Below are positions 1-7,835 of a stretch of 64,000 nucleotides of DNA, in pieces. The position numbers and the translations under genes were made by a program. The stretch is from Propionibacterium sp. GTDB taxonomy: Bacteria; Actinomycetota; Actinomycetes; Propionibacteriales; Propionibacteriaceae. The notes below the pieces were generated by a model. That model had not been told where the DNA came from and made no database searches. It was given only the letters and a program-made list of their open reading frames with translations. The DNA lies in NCBI GenBank assembly GCA_022837595.1, contig JALHFX010000001.1, forward strand, positions 62,001 to 126,000. Reading direction: 5' to 3'. Each line of letters starts with the position of its first letter. The first letter of the stretch is position 1.

Positions 1-1
1 C

Positions 2-175
2 CTTGCAGATCGGACTGTAATCATCAAGTTCGATCCTGATGGGCCGGGTCAGGCTGCAGCAGCAGACCTATCAAGTGAACTTCAGTCTGAGGGGATTCGT
101 GCATGGGTCGATTGCCCTAAAGACGGAGATATCAATGACGTGCTGCTGGCTTCGTTGCGACGGAGGGTGGCATGA
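2..175 (+). CDS. TOPRIM-domain protein (primase-like), 3' part only
   Basis: Open frame entering from the left edge, so the N-terminus is missing. The 57 visible residues fit the second half of a TOPRIM fold as in phage and plasmid primases: a hydrophobic strand into FDPDGPGQAA (the DxD metal-binding motif, then G and a small-residue helix), a second strand, and KDGDIND near the end, matching the usual KDxND signature. Likely role is RNA primer synthesis or another TOPRIM reaction on plasmid DNA. The stop overlaps the next start (ATGA), suggesting translational coupling. Confidence 0.7.
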   Translation, partial: LADRTVIIKFDPDGPGQAAAADLSSELQSEGIRAWVDCPKDGDINDVLLASLRRRVA

Positions 176-501
176 AGGTGAAGTTCAGCAAGGGCTACAA
201 GATGGCCTCGAGCTCGGTAGCCACTGCCGGCTACGACGTCCTCAAGCAAAGACTGGGCGTTGTGTTCTCAAGCGGCGGCGGCTATGTCTACGACGGTGTA
301 TCCCAAAACGTATGGGCCGCATGGAAAAAGTCCTCCAGCAGGGGGAAGTACTTCAGCGAGAACATCCGCTCGAACTATGCTGGCACCGAGGCGGAAATTT
401 CCTTTTCCACATTGCGGAACCTGGATGAGTCATCAGTCATTCAGTACACGGCAGAGGACTACGTGCTGCCAGAAGATGCTGTGTCCGAAGCCTGGTTCTA
501 G
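172..501 (+). CDS. KTSC-like small protein with E-A-W-F tail
   Basis: A 109-residue protein. Residues about 40-72 (YVYDGVSQNVWAAWKKSSSR, then GKYFSENIRSNYAG) resemble the KTSC fold: short strand, GV, helix, small/charged turn, then an IRxxY element. KTSC domains occur alone or fused to nucleic-acid enzymes and their biochemical role is unknown. The chain ends in SEAWF, a tail shared with three unrelated proteins in this window, so it may dock on a common partner. Coupled to the TOPRIM gene by a 4-base overlap. Confidence 0.6.
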   Translation: MKVKFSKGYKMASSSVATAGYDVLKQRLGVVFSSGGGYVYDGVSQNVWAAWKKSSSRGKYFSENIRSNYAGTEAEISFSTLRNLDESSVIQYTAEDYVLPEDAVSEAWF

Positions 502-512
502 CGCCCCAATCG

Positions 513-551
513 CCCGCCCTCACAAACCACATTGTGAGCGGCGGGTTTTTT
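513..551 (+). terminator. Intrinsic terminator after the KTSC gene
   Basis: CCCGCC plus CTCACAA pairs with TTGTGAG and GGCGGG, followed by six T. The next SD-hairpin leader begins about 15 nt later. Confidence 0.85.
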
Positions 552-565
552 CATTACTGGCCTTC

Positions 566-596
566 GCCATCTCTCCTGTGCAGTCTCAACAGGAGC
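566..596 (+). promoter_or_regulatory. SD-hairpin leader
   Basis: CATCTC, then CTCCTGT (573-579) pairs perfectly with ACAGGAG (589-595), burying the Shine-Dalgarno. The loop is GCAGTCTCA, containing the conserved GCAG. The T/A change in the stem relative to the common CTCCTTG/CAAGGAG version is compensatory. Confidence 0.75.
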
Positions 597-601
597 GAGA
601 A

Positions 602-865
602 ATGGAAAGTAAGAGCGACACCTATTCGGAAGAATTCAGGCACGTCTGCGAGTGCAAGTCGTGGGCAAAGAAGGCGCTTCGTCTCAAGAACGAGGGGCAA
701 GTGGATGTTCAGGCATGGTGGGTATCGACTTTCGAGCTCATCAAGAGGTACAGAGGGGGCGCGGCTGCCGTGCGCCTGGAGAAAGGCGTTCAGGAGTGGC
801 TGCTGACTCGTAAGCAGCAGCTGATGGAGGAGATCGCGAAAGAGCAAAGCCTTGAGGGTGCCTAG
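602..865 (+). CDS. Small hypothetical protein
   Basis: An 87-residue helical protein rich in Lys, Glu and Arg (EFRHVCECKSWAKKALRLKN near the N-terminus, then a Trp pair). The ATG follows AGGAG at a normal distance, within an SD-hairpin leader, which fixes this start over longer in-frame alternatives. No catalytic motif or membrane segment is visible. The pattern is like short phage and plasmid proteins of unknown role. It is a single-gene unit between a terminator and the next leader. Confidence 0.65.
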   Translation: MESKSDTYSEEFRHVCECKSWAKKALRLKNEGQVDVQAWWVSTFELIKRYRGGAAAVRLEKGVQEWLLTRKQQLMEEIAKEQSLEGA

Positions 866-943
866 CTCGGTTGTACATTCTGATAGGATTAAAGTAGGTT
901 CATGCAGCGTTGCATGTGAAATTCAATTTTTACCAATCGACGG

Positions 944-984
944 ACTGCATCTCACTCGTGCAGTCCAACTACCTACTAGGAGAA
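944..984 (+). promoter_or_regulatory. SD-hairpin leader, variant fold
   Basis: Carries GCATCTC, TGCAGTCCAAC and AGGAG in the usual order. The strongest stem here is GGACTGCA (942-949) with TGCAGTCC (959-966), so CATCTC and GCAG lie in the helix and the SD is less buried. The structure therefore may differ while the primary motif is kept. Confidence 0.55.
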
Positions 985-988
985 TATT

Positions 989-1525
989 ATGAGCATCATC
1001 ACCATCACTTCGGCCCTTCAGGGCGCCATGTTCACCCTCAATGCTGAGGAGAAATCCAAGGCCCGCGAGATCCCTGTCGGTAAGGGCGTCAAAGCCGCTG
1101 TTGTTCTGGCTGGACATTTGTCGGCTCAGGACGTGAGGCAGCAGGACGGATCTTACGCGCCGGGTGCTTTTGGTCGGCTCCCAATCGAATGTGCCGTCCA
1201 TGACGGCCGCTACATTATTTCGGTCGCAGGCGGGCTTCGTGGAACCCTTTTCAAGATGACTGAAGAGGAACGATCGAAAGCGAAGGAGCGTCTCGAGAAG
1301 GCGCGCAACAAGGCAGTGTCTGACTCCGACGTGCCGTATTACAACGGCGACCTTGAGGTCGGCGGCGGCCGCAAAGTCTGGCTTTCCGGCTTCGTTCGCG
1401 AAGTTGGCGCCGGCAAAGAGCGTCCCCAGGGCGAGAAGTTCATCAGTCTTCAGACTGGTGAAGAGAAGGCTGAACGCCAAGGTGGTGCAAAGCAGCAAGT
1501 TGCTGCTGATTCACTTCCGATGTAA
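989..1525 (+). CDS. Hypothetical protein
   Basis: A 178-residue soluble protein without a recognised fold. It has a beta-rich N-terminal half, a central highly charged helix (EEERSKAKERLEKARNKA), then a strand-rich segment (KVWLSGFVREVG). There is no signal peptide. The start follows AGGAG within an SD-hairpin leader. An OB-like nucleic-acid-binding fold is possible from the strand-charged-strand pattern, but this is a guess. Confidence 0.65.
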   Translation: MSIITITSALQGAMFTLNAEEKSKAREIPVGKGVKAAVVLAGHLSAQDVRQQDGSYAPGAFGRLPIECAVHDGRYIISVAGGLRGTLFKMTEEERSKAKERLEKARNKAVSDSDVPYYNGDLEVGGGRKVWLSGFVREVGAGKERPQGEKFISLQTGEEKAERQGGAKQQVAADSLPM

Positions 1526-1532
1526 TAACCAA

Positions 1533-1570
1533 AACGCACATGCTCATTCTTTGAGTGTGTGCGTTTTTTT
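1533..1570 (+). terminator. Intrinsic terminator
   Basis: AACGCACA pairs with TGTGCGTT across a 17-nt loop and runs into eight T. It ends the preceding gene; the lipoprotein gene starts 20 nt later. Confidence 0.8.
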
Positions 1571-1588
1571 TCGTCTGGAGATTTTGAG

Positions 1589-2044
1589 ATGCAGCAGAAA
1601 ATGAAAATTAAGGTCACAGCGGCTCTGGCTTTAGCCTTGGCTGCGCTTGCTATGGGGTGCGCTTCGATGACCAAAGACACACAAGGCCGCGACCTGGTCT
1701 ATCTGCAAGAGGTGAAATTCGACGTAAGTAACCCTGATCTCGGACTGTTTGTTCCCTGGTTCAAGGTGCCGGTTGATGCGGTCGTCAAGGTTGGAGTCGG
1801 TGCGTTTGCTGGGACAAAAGTCGCGTCGGCGCTTGAGGCGAAGAAGGAAGTTCCTGAGGTGTTCATCACCTATTCGAAAAAGGAAGGTGAGATCAGCCTC
1901 GCCAATGTGGGACATAACTTCTCTCGGCCTGTCTGGGAGGGGATGCCCGAGCTCCAGACAAAACGGTGGTACATCCTTGCCAAAGACGATAAGGGAAAAT
2001 ACCTCATTCCGTGCGATGCCTCCTGCCAGCCTGCAGCGCGTTGA
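1589..2044 (+). CDS. Predicted lipoprotein
   Basis: A 151-residue protein with a lipoprotein signal: basic MQQKMKIK, a hydrophobic Ala/Leu stretch and lipobox LAMGC near residue 25, so processing by signal peptidase II and anchoring at the envelope are expected. The mature part has a beta-rich middle (VFITYSKKEG) and no catalytic motif. CTGGAG 8 nt upstream supports this ATG over an earlier in-frame one. Function unknown. Unlike most neighbours it lacks the SD-hairpin leader. Confidence 0.75.
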   Translation: MQQKMKIKVTAALALALAALAMGCASMTKDTQGRDLVYLQEVKFDVSNPDLGLFVPWFKVPVDAVVKVGVGAFAGTKVASALEAKKEVPEVFITYSKKEGEISLANVGHNFSRPVWEGMPELQTKRWYILAKDDKGKYLIPCDASCQPAAR

Positions 2045-2077
2045 CGCCTCCCGCACGTTTTCTTCCTTTAGTACCCG

Positions 2078-2117
2078 CATTTCCTCCCCGCATCACTGAC
2101 CTTAATAGGAGGAAATC
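2078..2117 (+). promoter_or_regulatory. SD-hairpin leader, 9-bp perfect stem
   Basis: ATTTCCTCC (2079-2087) is fully complementary to GGAGGAAAT (2108-2116), which contains the Shine-Dalgarno for the gene at 2121. The loop holds GCATCACTGACC, a relaxed form of the GCAG-CTAACC core. No terminator separates it from the lipoprotein gene. Confidence 0.7.
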
Positions 2118-2120
2118 GTT

Positions 2121-3125
2121 ATGAAGATCGTTAAACTCGACCAGCGTAGCCAGGAGTGGCACGACTGGAGGGCAGGAAAGGACATTGACGGCCCGCGAAT
2201 CACTGCAAGCAACATCGCCGTGATCGCCGGCATCTCGCCCTTCAAGTCGAGGTATCAGTTGTGGGAAGAGATGACCGGCCGCAGGGAGCCAGACAAGATG
2301 AACCCTGCTATGGCGCATGGCGTAGAGACGGAAGATGAGGCTTTGGCTGCCTGGATTCAGGATCATGGCGATTATGCCCAGCCGTGCTGCATCGAACATG
2401 ATGGCATTCCGTGGGTTGCTGCCAGTCTCGATGGTTTGACCTTGACGGGCACAAAAGCCGTTGAGATCAAGTGCCCATACTCCCGCTACGGGGATGCGCC
2501 GAAGCTATGGGTTTCCGCGCAAGCCGGTGAAATCCCTGCTTACTATCTCGCCCAGATGCAGTGGCAGATGTTTGCATCGAATGGCGAGATCCTCTCGATG
2601 GACTTCTGGGTCTATTGGGCGGGGAAGGGGATCAAGATCCCCGTGCAGTCTGATCCGCTGGAGCAGCAGCGTTTGTACGCTGAAGCAAAGACTTTCAGGG
2701 AGGCTGTCATCAACGATGACATCCCTGCGACCGATGCTTGGATCGATGCAGCAAGTGCATGGCGTCAAGCGAAGCTTGAGTACGACATGGCAAAAGAAAC
2801 CCTCGATGCGCGTGCAAAAGACATCGAGAACCTTCTTGCAGCTAATGGAGAGTCGTCGTACGAAGGTTGCGGCATCGTCGCCACCAAGTACTCAAGCAAG
2901 GGAGCGGTGGATTACGGCGCGCTTTTCGAGAGCGTGAAGGAGCACCACGGCATCGATCTCGTTATGCTTGCTGAGCAGTTCCGCAAGGATGACTCTGAGC
3001 GATTCAAGATCACTTTGCAGAAGAAGGCTCCTGCGGCAAAAGCTTCTACGAAGCGAACGACAGAGGCTGAGACTGAAATCGCTGATGCAATGCTTCAGAG
3101 TGCAGCAGAGGAAGCTTGGTTCTAG
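2121..3125 (+). CDS. YqaJ-type viral recombinase / exonuclease
   Basis: A 334-residue PD-(D/E)XK nuclease of the YqaJ / lambda-exonuclease type. Visible are the N-terminal QRSQEWHDWRAG with ITASNIAVIAG, the HGVETEDEA helix, ASLDGL (metal-binding Asp), VEIKCP (the E-x-K motif) and YYLAQMQWQM after the active site. Such enzymes digest duplex ends 5'-3' and feed a single-strand annealing protein in recombination. No obvious annealase neighbour is recognised. The last residues are EEAWF, the shared tail. TAGGAGG precedes the ATG. Confidence 0.88.
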   Translation: MKIVKLDQRSQEWHDWRAGKDIDGPRITASNIAVIAGISPFKSRYQLWEEMTGRREPDKMNPAMAHGVETEDEALAAWIQDHGDYAQPCCIEHDGIPWVAASLDGLTLTGTKAVEIKCPYSRYGDAPKLWVSAQAGEIPAYYLAQMQWQMFASNGEILSMDFWVYWAGKGIKIPVQSDPLEQQRLYAEAKTFREAVINDDIPATDAWIDAASAWRQAKLEYDMAKETLDARAKDIENLLAANGESSYEGCGIVATKYSSKGAVDYGALFESVKEHHGIDLVMLAEQFRKDDSERFKITLQKKAPAAKASTKRTTEAETEIADAMLQSAAEEAWF

Positions 3126-3131
3126 AAACCT

Positions 3132-3172
3132 AACCCCGTCACAAGCCTGTATTGCTTGTGACGGGGTTTTTT
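3132..3172 (+). terminator. Strong intrinsic terminator
   Basis: AACCCCGTCACAAGC pairs with GCTTGTGACGGGGTT, followed by T6. Ends the YqaJ gene and faces the convergent HTH gene. Confidence 0.9.
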
Positions 3173-3220
3173 GTTGCTCTGCGGGTATCTCGTTGCACCG
3201 CGATAAAAACTATATGCGGT

Positions 3221-3748
3221 TCATTCGCCGGAAGAGCTCTGTTCTGCGTCGGCGTCTTTCTTCTTCGTCCGAGATCTCTTTGTCTTGGGCTCTTCAATAA
3301 CCCACTCTTTTCGTTGTATCTTTCTAAGTATCTCAGTTTCGTACATTCTTTCGTAGATCATGCAGATAAAGAATTTTGTTCTGTCCGAAAGGATGTCCCA
3401 CTCGTCCTTGCTTGGAGCAAACTGACTTACGGTTGGGTCTTCACTTATCTTTTGAATAGTAAGACGCATCCGATCCCCAAGATCCTGCTCAATCAGGAAG
3501 TCGTTGGGTTCCAAAATCTCGGCCAGGATATAAACATCGACCGTACTTACTCCAAGCCATTCCGCAAGAAGGCGCTTGGCTTCATCAGACATGCTCTGAA
3601 TCGGCCTTGTTCCTGAAAGCATTGCTTGGAAATAAGGCGGAGAAAGATTGATTGCAGCTGCGGCGTCTTGTGTTGTTACGCCCAACTCCCATTTACGTTT
3701 ATGAATGGCGTCAATCAGCGGCTTCCCCTTGGGGATATCCTTGGTCAT
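3221..3748 (-). CDS. Helix-turn-helix transcriptional regulator
   Basis: A 175-residue protein whose residues about 8-65 read as an XRE-like HTH: PLIDAIHKRKWELGVTTQDA, then AAAINLSPPYFQAMLSGTRP with a turn before the recognition helix, and a following SDEAKRLLAEWLGV helix. The C-terminal half is helical and ends in a basic, Lys/Arg-rich tail. It is convergent with YqaJ and divergent from the gene at 4137; a dyad in the shared region is a likely operator. The ATG is chosen by domain position because the SD is weak (CGGAAA), and longer in-frame starts exist. Confidence 0.7.
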   Translation of the reverse strand: MTKDIPKGKPLIDAIHKRKWELGVTTQDAAAAINLSPPYFQAMLSGTRPIQSMSDEAKRLLAEWLGVSTVDVYILAEILEPNDFLIEQDLGDRMRLTIQKISEDPTVSQFAPSKDEWDILSDRTKFFICMIYERMYETEILRKIQRKEWVIEEPKTKRSRTKKKDADAEQSSSGE

Positions 3749-3818
3749 GTTATTTCCGATGTTAAGTCTTTGGGTCGAATTCTCTCTTGGTGGATTGGGA
3801 TGCATGTAGTACCGATGC

Positions 3819-3852
3819 AAAAAAAACAGGCTCCCGTCCGGAAACGGCCTGT
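3819..3852 (-). terminator. Minus-strand terminator upstream of the HTH gene
   Basis: Read on the minus strand, ACAGGC and GCCTGT enclose an inner CCGT/ACGG pair and are followed by eight T. It would stop or attenuate minus-strand transcripts started between here and 4137, before they reach the HTH gene. The rest of 3749-4056 shows no gene I can support. Confidence 0.6.
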
Positions 3853-4056
3853 ACGGTCTTGCATTGGTTCCTTGTTTTCCATCACACCTTGCGTTCTGCA
3901 TGGTCATTGTATGCGCAAAAAAGCGCTCTGTGCTTCCTTCCTTCGTCTGAAAGGAAGGATTTTTCTTCAGCTTGTAGCGTTTGGTTACGACGTCGGCGCC
4001 GATCCGATGATCACAGATACGCACAGTTTGCAACTGGTTCCTGCGAGTATGCCCTG

Positions 4057-4090
4057 GATTGCTTGCAATCTGGTGGCGTCGAGTTATCAT
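4057..4090 (+). promoter_or_regulatory. Promoter with overlapping dyad operator
   Basis: A sigma-70-like promoter, TTGCAA (4063-4068), 16 nt, TATCAT (4085-4090), for the gene at 4137. The -35 box lies in the dyad GATTGC-TT-GCAATC (4057-4070), a plausible site for the divergent HTH regulator. Confidence 0.5.
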
Positions 4091-4136
4091 CTATCCTAGA
4101 TGTAACACTTCCGATGCCACGAAATAGGGAATCATC

Positions 4137-5096
4137 ATGCTTTCACAAGAGCGCAGACGTATCGCAGCCCTGTACCAGTACCCTGACGGCTTCTTGAATG
4201 TGGGGTGGTTCGCTGGGTATCTGCGACGCAAGGCAGGAGATGGTCGTCACTTCCAGATCCAGCAGACCAACCTGGATAACCATAACCTCGACCTTGTTCT
4301 GCGAAAGAACGACGAGATCCCGCCTCAGTTTCACGATCTGAAGCCGCTTCGAGCGATCTGCAACCTGACCGGTAAGATCATCGGCGAAGACCCTGTGACG
4401 AAGGAGCCGATTCGGACTGTTGTTGCGACCGCAGTCGGCTTCGATGTGGCAACCGTTCTCGACATGCCGATCGATTCGGCGTTTGACAAGATTCCAGTGG
4501 CAGGTGCCCCGACGACGAACTTCGAGGACCACGGCGTCAAGCTCTTTAGCGGCAGGGACGACAAGCTTTCTGACTCGAGCAATATGGTCCGTCTGGCCGG
4601 CATCATCGCTGCGACACGCTTCCGGGCCCCGAACCCTGAAAAGGGAATTCGAGCGCGATGCGAGATTCTGCTCAGACAAAAAGAGGATGAGTCTCAACTG
4701 ATCCCGGTTCGCTACTACGGGCGTTTGGCATCGGCTGTGTATGAGCGCGTGATGCGCGGCGCCGCATGTGAGATCGTTGGCCGGCTACTGGCCGACGTGA
4801 AAAGGACGGGAGAGCCGATTGATCCTGAAACGGGCATTGAGCCCGTACGGAAAATCCATTTCATTGAATGTACAACCGCGCCTGGGGTAACGACCAAGAA
4901 TGAAATCAAGGTCACTCCGGAGTGGATGGTCAAGATGCGCCAAGAGCTTCAGGACTCCCAGCGCCAACGCGCGGAAGCGCGAGCTCGCCGGATTGAGCAA
5001 CAGAAGGCAGCCTTGTTGGCCGGGGGCGGTTCGAAGCAGTCTCCGGTGGCCGAAGTGAGTGACGCAGAGGCGCAAGCGCTTTTCGATACGCTTTGA
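4137..5096 (+). CDS. Possible SSB-like OB-fold protein, QALFDTL tail
   Basis: A 319-residue protein. Residues about 165-240 (MVRLAGIIAATRF, then basic and polar strands, VRYYGRLASAVYERVMRG and CEIVGRLLAD) follow the strand order of single-stranded DNA-binding OB folds. A charged coiled segment (QELQDSQRQRAEARARRIEQ) and an acidic C-terminus ending QALFDTL follow, reminiscent of the acidic tip of SSB. The same QALFD[T/S]L ending occurs on the protein at 35736. The OB assignment is an inference from pattern only. Transcribed alone from its own promoter, divergent from an HTH regulator. Confidence 0.6.
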   Translation: MLSQERRRIAALYQYPDGFLNVGWFAGYLRRKAGDGRHFQIQQTNLDNHNLDLVLRKNDEIPPQFHDLKPLRAICNLTGKIIGEDPVTKEPIRTVVATAVGFDVATVLDMPIDSAFDKIPVAGAPTTNFEDHGVKLFSGRDDKLSDSSNMVRLAGIIAATRFRAPNPEKGIRARCEILLRQKEDESQLIPVRYYGRLASAVYERVMRGAACEIVGRLLADVKRTGEPIDPETGIEPVRKIHFIECTTAPGVTTKNEIKVTPEWMVKMRQELQDSQRQRAEARARRIEQQKAALLAGGGSKQSPVAEVSDAEAQALFDTL

Positions 5097-5115
5097 GAAA
5101 GGTTGGTTTTGAGAC

Positions 5116-5152
5116 AAGGGGGCGCCGGTTTATCGGCTAGGCCCCCTTTTTC
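5116..5152 (+). terminator. Intrinsic terminator
   Basis: AAGGGGGC with a G/C-rich inner pair and GCCCCCTT, followed by T5. Ends the OB-like gene. Confidence 0.85.
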
Positions 5153-5171
5153 ATTTTTCGGGTTGTGTGGA

Positions 5172-7301
5172 ATGCGCTACAAACTTGTCCAGTCCGTTGC
5201 CTTGGTGACTTCATTCTGGTGGTTTTGCCTAACGCTCTATGGGCTATTTGATGGCTCATGGAATGGAACAGAAGAACTGTCTAGCTACGTGCTAGAGGCA
5301 GGGTCTTCCATCAGTCTTGCCATCTTCATCGCCATTGGCATAGTCGTTTCTGCCTACATCATTAACGAATATCTTTTGAGCAAGTATTTAAAGGGGAAAA
5401 GGGTTCGTGGTTTGAGCTGCTCCCTTGGGGCACCTCCCATTCCTCCATATCACATCCCCATGGCGCAGAACGTTCCACAAAAAACGGGGAGGGATTCAGT
5501 TGATCGGTGGCTTTCATATCTCAAGAGAGCGCACCCCGAACATTACCGTCTCGCAAAGCAGATTCTTCGCATCCTGCTATCTGACCCGAAGATGCCTGCG
5601 TCTCACGTTCGCGGAGGTCATGGAGGAAAAACTCTGTGGGAACATTCGCTGTTGGTCTGCGAAAGAGCGATCGTTATCGCGCCTACTTGGACCTATGAGG
5701 GATTGAAGACGCCGAAGGGTGATTTGGTGACAGCCCTCCGGGACACCAGCTACACCTTTGATCCCGCGGACCCCCTAGTAGGTATCATCGCGCTCGCTCA
5801 TGATATTGGGAAGCTAAAAACCTTCCTGCGCGATCCCAAGACGGGTGAAGTCCTTAAAGAAACTCACGAGCACGATAGCGTCTCAGCGCTTATGGTGACA
5901 AAACTCGACGAGTTTTGGCAGATCCCACGAAGCGACCAGGAGGCAATTCTTGGAGCTGTCGGGTACTACCATCGGCCCCAGTCTTTCCCGCTCGATAAGG
6001 GGCAGCGTGCATATGACGACCGTACGCACGCCTTGATGGAGCTACTGATTGCGGCAGATCGGTCCGCAGGCCAAATCGAGTCAGGTATAGCTCCGTCGGT
6101 TCAAACCGGACAGCAAACGGTGGAATTCATGACGCGCCTTTGGGCGGCTTTTCAGGAGCTTACTTCCGAACCTGGGCGCGTCAATGGGAGTAACAAGGCA
6201 CAAACCATAGGCCAGAAAAGAGGTGAGATCGTTGTTTTCAAAGAGCGGGAGCTTCTCCGTTTTCTTGGCCAAAAACTGTCCATTAGTCCAACTGAAGACC
6301 TGAAGAGGGCGCTCCTCGAAGTGCTTGCTGACCAGGAAGTTTTGTTCGACCCCAACCCGAACATGCGTTCCTCATCAAATCCTACGCCGCCGCTCAGAAC
6401 CTATTCGGTTTCGTTCTTCAATGCCTCGAACGGGAAGCATTTGGCAACGTGGCGTGGTGCTGTTGTGATCATGCCAAAACACATACTTCCCGGGCTCTCC
6501 AGCCTGTTTGACCACCCTGCGCTTTTTGAGGTCCACACTGAAGATGCGCATCTTCCCGCTGAGGGCATCGGGCAAGACAACTCGGCTGTAGCTCAAGTCA
6601 ATGACGGCGGCGCACAAGATCAAGCGCCTGCGGAGGCTTCCTCTCCTGCGGCTGAAGTGAAGCCAAACAATGCCCAGGAAAAGGTAGCACCAGACGGGGC
6701 ATCATCCCTTTCTGAAGAACCCGCTGAACAAACATCTGCCGCTGTTAGTGCAGCTCTCGACAATTTCATCTCAGGTGAAAGAGGTGCCATTCAGAACGAA
6801 AGCTTTGAGAACGATCTTGAGATGACTGACGAGGAAGGTGGCCTCTCTGGGGCCAACGAGGCTTCTGATCAACCTGGAAGCGATGATGTCCTCGATGAGG
6901 ATGTGATGCATGAGCTTTCGAAAGTCATCGAAAAGCAGGCTGAAGAAAAAGCGGTAATGATCGTTGAAAAGGAAGATGAGATGGATCGCGAGCGCAAAGA
7001 AAAGCAGTTGAAAAAACTACGAAAAAAAGATAAAGAAAAACTAAGTGCGTTCGCAGAAGAGTGTCAAGGCAATATTAAAGATCAGCCGGAGGCGCTTGCT
7101 TTGGTTCTCAAAGCGATGCAAGGTAAGCCGTATTTAGAAAAGCGCGGATTAAAATGGTACAAAGCGGCTGATTTGGGTTTAACGGACGAACAGTTTTCTG
7201 TGTTAGCAGAAAATGCAGCGCCGGGTTTTATTGAGTTGGGTAAGAACAAAGACGGTCAGTTAGTTTGGATTGCTGTTTCGGAGGCCTTATGCGCAAGCTA
7301 G
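5172..7301 (+). CDS. Membrane-anchored HD-domain protein (possible MOBH relaxase relative)
   Basis: A 709-residue protein. Two hydrophobic helices (about residues 5-25 and 42-66) anchor the N-terminus. An HD hydrolase core follows: HGGKTLWEHSLLVCERA, then ALAHDIGKLKTF (the HD pair), HEHDSVSALMV and LLIAADRSAG with the distal Asp. A long acidic low-complexity linker (about 430-600) leads to a charged coil and a winged-helix-like end. Size and layout recall MOBH relaxases (TraI_2 family), but a phosphohydrolase role is equally possible. Base composition turns AT-rich near the 3' end. Its stop overlaps the next gene by 13 bases. Confidence 0.65.
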   Translation: MRYKLVQSVALVTSFWWFCLTLYGLFDGSWNGTEELSSYVLEAGSSISLAIFIAIGIVVSAYIINEYLLSKYLKGKRVRGLSCSLGAPPIPPYHIPMAQNVPQKTGRDSVDRWLSYLKRAHPEHYRLAKQILRILLSDPKMPASHVRGGHGGKTLWEHSLLVCERAIVIAPTWTYEGLKTPKGDLVTALRDTSYTFDPADPLVGIIALAHDIGKLKTFLRDPKTGEVLKETHEHDSVSALMVTKLDEFWQIPRSDQEAILGAVGYYHRPQSFPLDKGQRAYDDRTHALMELLIAADRSAGQIESGIAPSVQTGQQTVEFMTRLWAAFQELTSEPGRVNGSNKAQTIGQKRGEIVVFKERELLRFLGQKLSISPTEDLKRALLEVLADQEVLFDPNPNMRSSSNPTPPLRTYSVSFFNASNGKHLATWRGAVVIMPKHILPGLSSLFDHPALFEVHTEDAHLPAEGIGQDNSAVAQVNDGGAQDQAPAEASSPAAEVKPNNAQEKVAPDGASSLSEEPAEQTSAAVSAALDNFISGERGAIQNESFENDLEMTDEEGGLSGANEASDQPGSDDVLDEDVMHELSKVIEKQAEEKAVMIVEKEDEMDRERKEKQLKKLRKKDKEKLSAFAEECQGNIKDQPEALALVLKAMQGKPYLEKRGLKWYKAADLGLTDEQFSVLAENAAPGFIELGKNKDGQLVWIAVSEALCAS

Positions 7302-7786
7302 TCTATTTTGCCGGTCCCGACTTATTCTTTGCGGGCTATCGAAGGAAGAAAGAGTTTTTAAGGGAGGTGTGTGAGGCGAAAAATATATACCCTCTTTTTC
7401 CCGGCGATGATGAGATCAGCGATCCGAATGTTATTTTCAGGGAAAATGTAGCGAAAATACGCGAAGCCCATGTGGTGATTGCAAACCTGAAGCCCTTCAG
7501 AAGCTCAATCGAACCGGATTCCGGAACTGCTTTTGAGTGCGGACTTGCCTGGAGTTCTGGTATCCCTGTGATTGGGATATGTCAGGATCGGCGACCAATG
7601 ATGTTGAGAATTGACCCGTCTACCCATCTTTGCAATGACGAGGGGTTGTTGACCTGCTCGGATGGCGCAGTGATCGAAAACTTTGGCTTTCCCGTGAACC
7701 TGATGCTGGCTACGTGTGCGACCGCCATCGTTACGACTGTAGTAGACGCGATTAACTTGGCTGCTCGTCTCGAGTTGCCTTCATAG
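7289..7786 (+). CDS. Nucleoside 2-deoxyribosyltransferase family protein
   Basis: A 165-residue Rossmann-like protein of the nucleoside 2-deoxyribosyltransferase type: N-terminal VYFAGPDLFF, a helix, HVVIANLKPF, then DSGTAFECGLAW with the family's catalytic Glu, and IPVIGICQD. Members exchange or hydrolyse bases on deoxynucleosides; on phages and plasmids they often serve base salvage or modification. GGAGG lies just before the ATG, inside the end of the HD gene. Local DNA is more AT-rich than average, hinting at recent acquisition. Confidence 0.82.
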   Translation: MRKLVYFAGPDLFFAGYRRKKEFLREVCEAKNIYPLFPGDDEISDPNVIFRENVAKIREAHVVIANLKPFRSSIEPDSGTAFECGLAWSSGIPVIGICQDRRPMMLRIDPSTHLCNDEGLLTCSDGAVIENFGFPVNLMLATCATAIVTTVVDAINLAARLELPS

Positions 7787-7796
7787 AACGCTCGCC

Positions 7797-7830
7797 GCAT
7801 CTCGCTCCTGCAGCCGTAACCAACAGGAGT
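7797..7830 (+). promoter_or_regulatory. SD-hairpin leader inside an operon
   Basis: GCATCTC, then CTCCTG (7805-7810) pairs with CAGGAG (7824-7829) plus a G-T closing pair. The loop is CAGCCGTAACCAA. Only 10 nt separate it from the preceding stop and no terminator intervenes, so here the leader must act within a co-transcript. Confidence 0.7.
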
Positions 7831-7835
7831 CTGAA

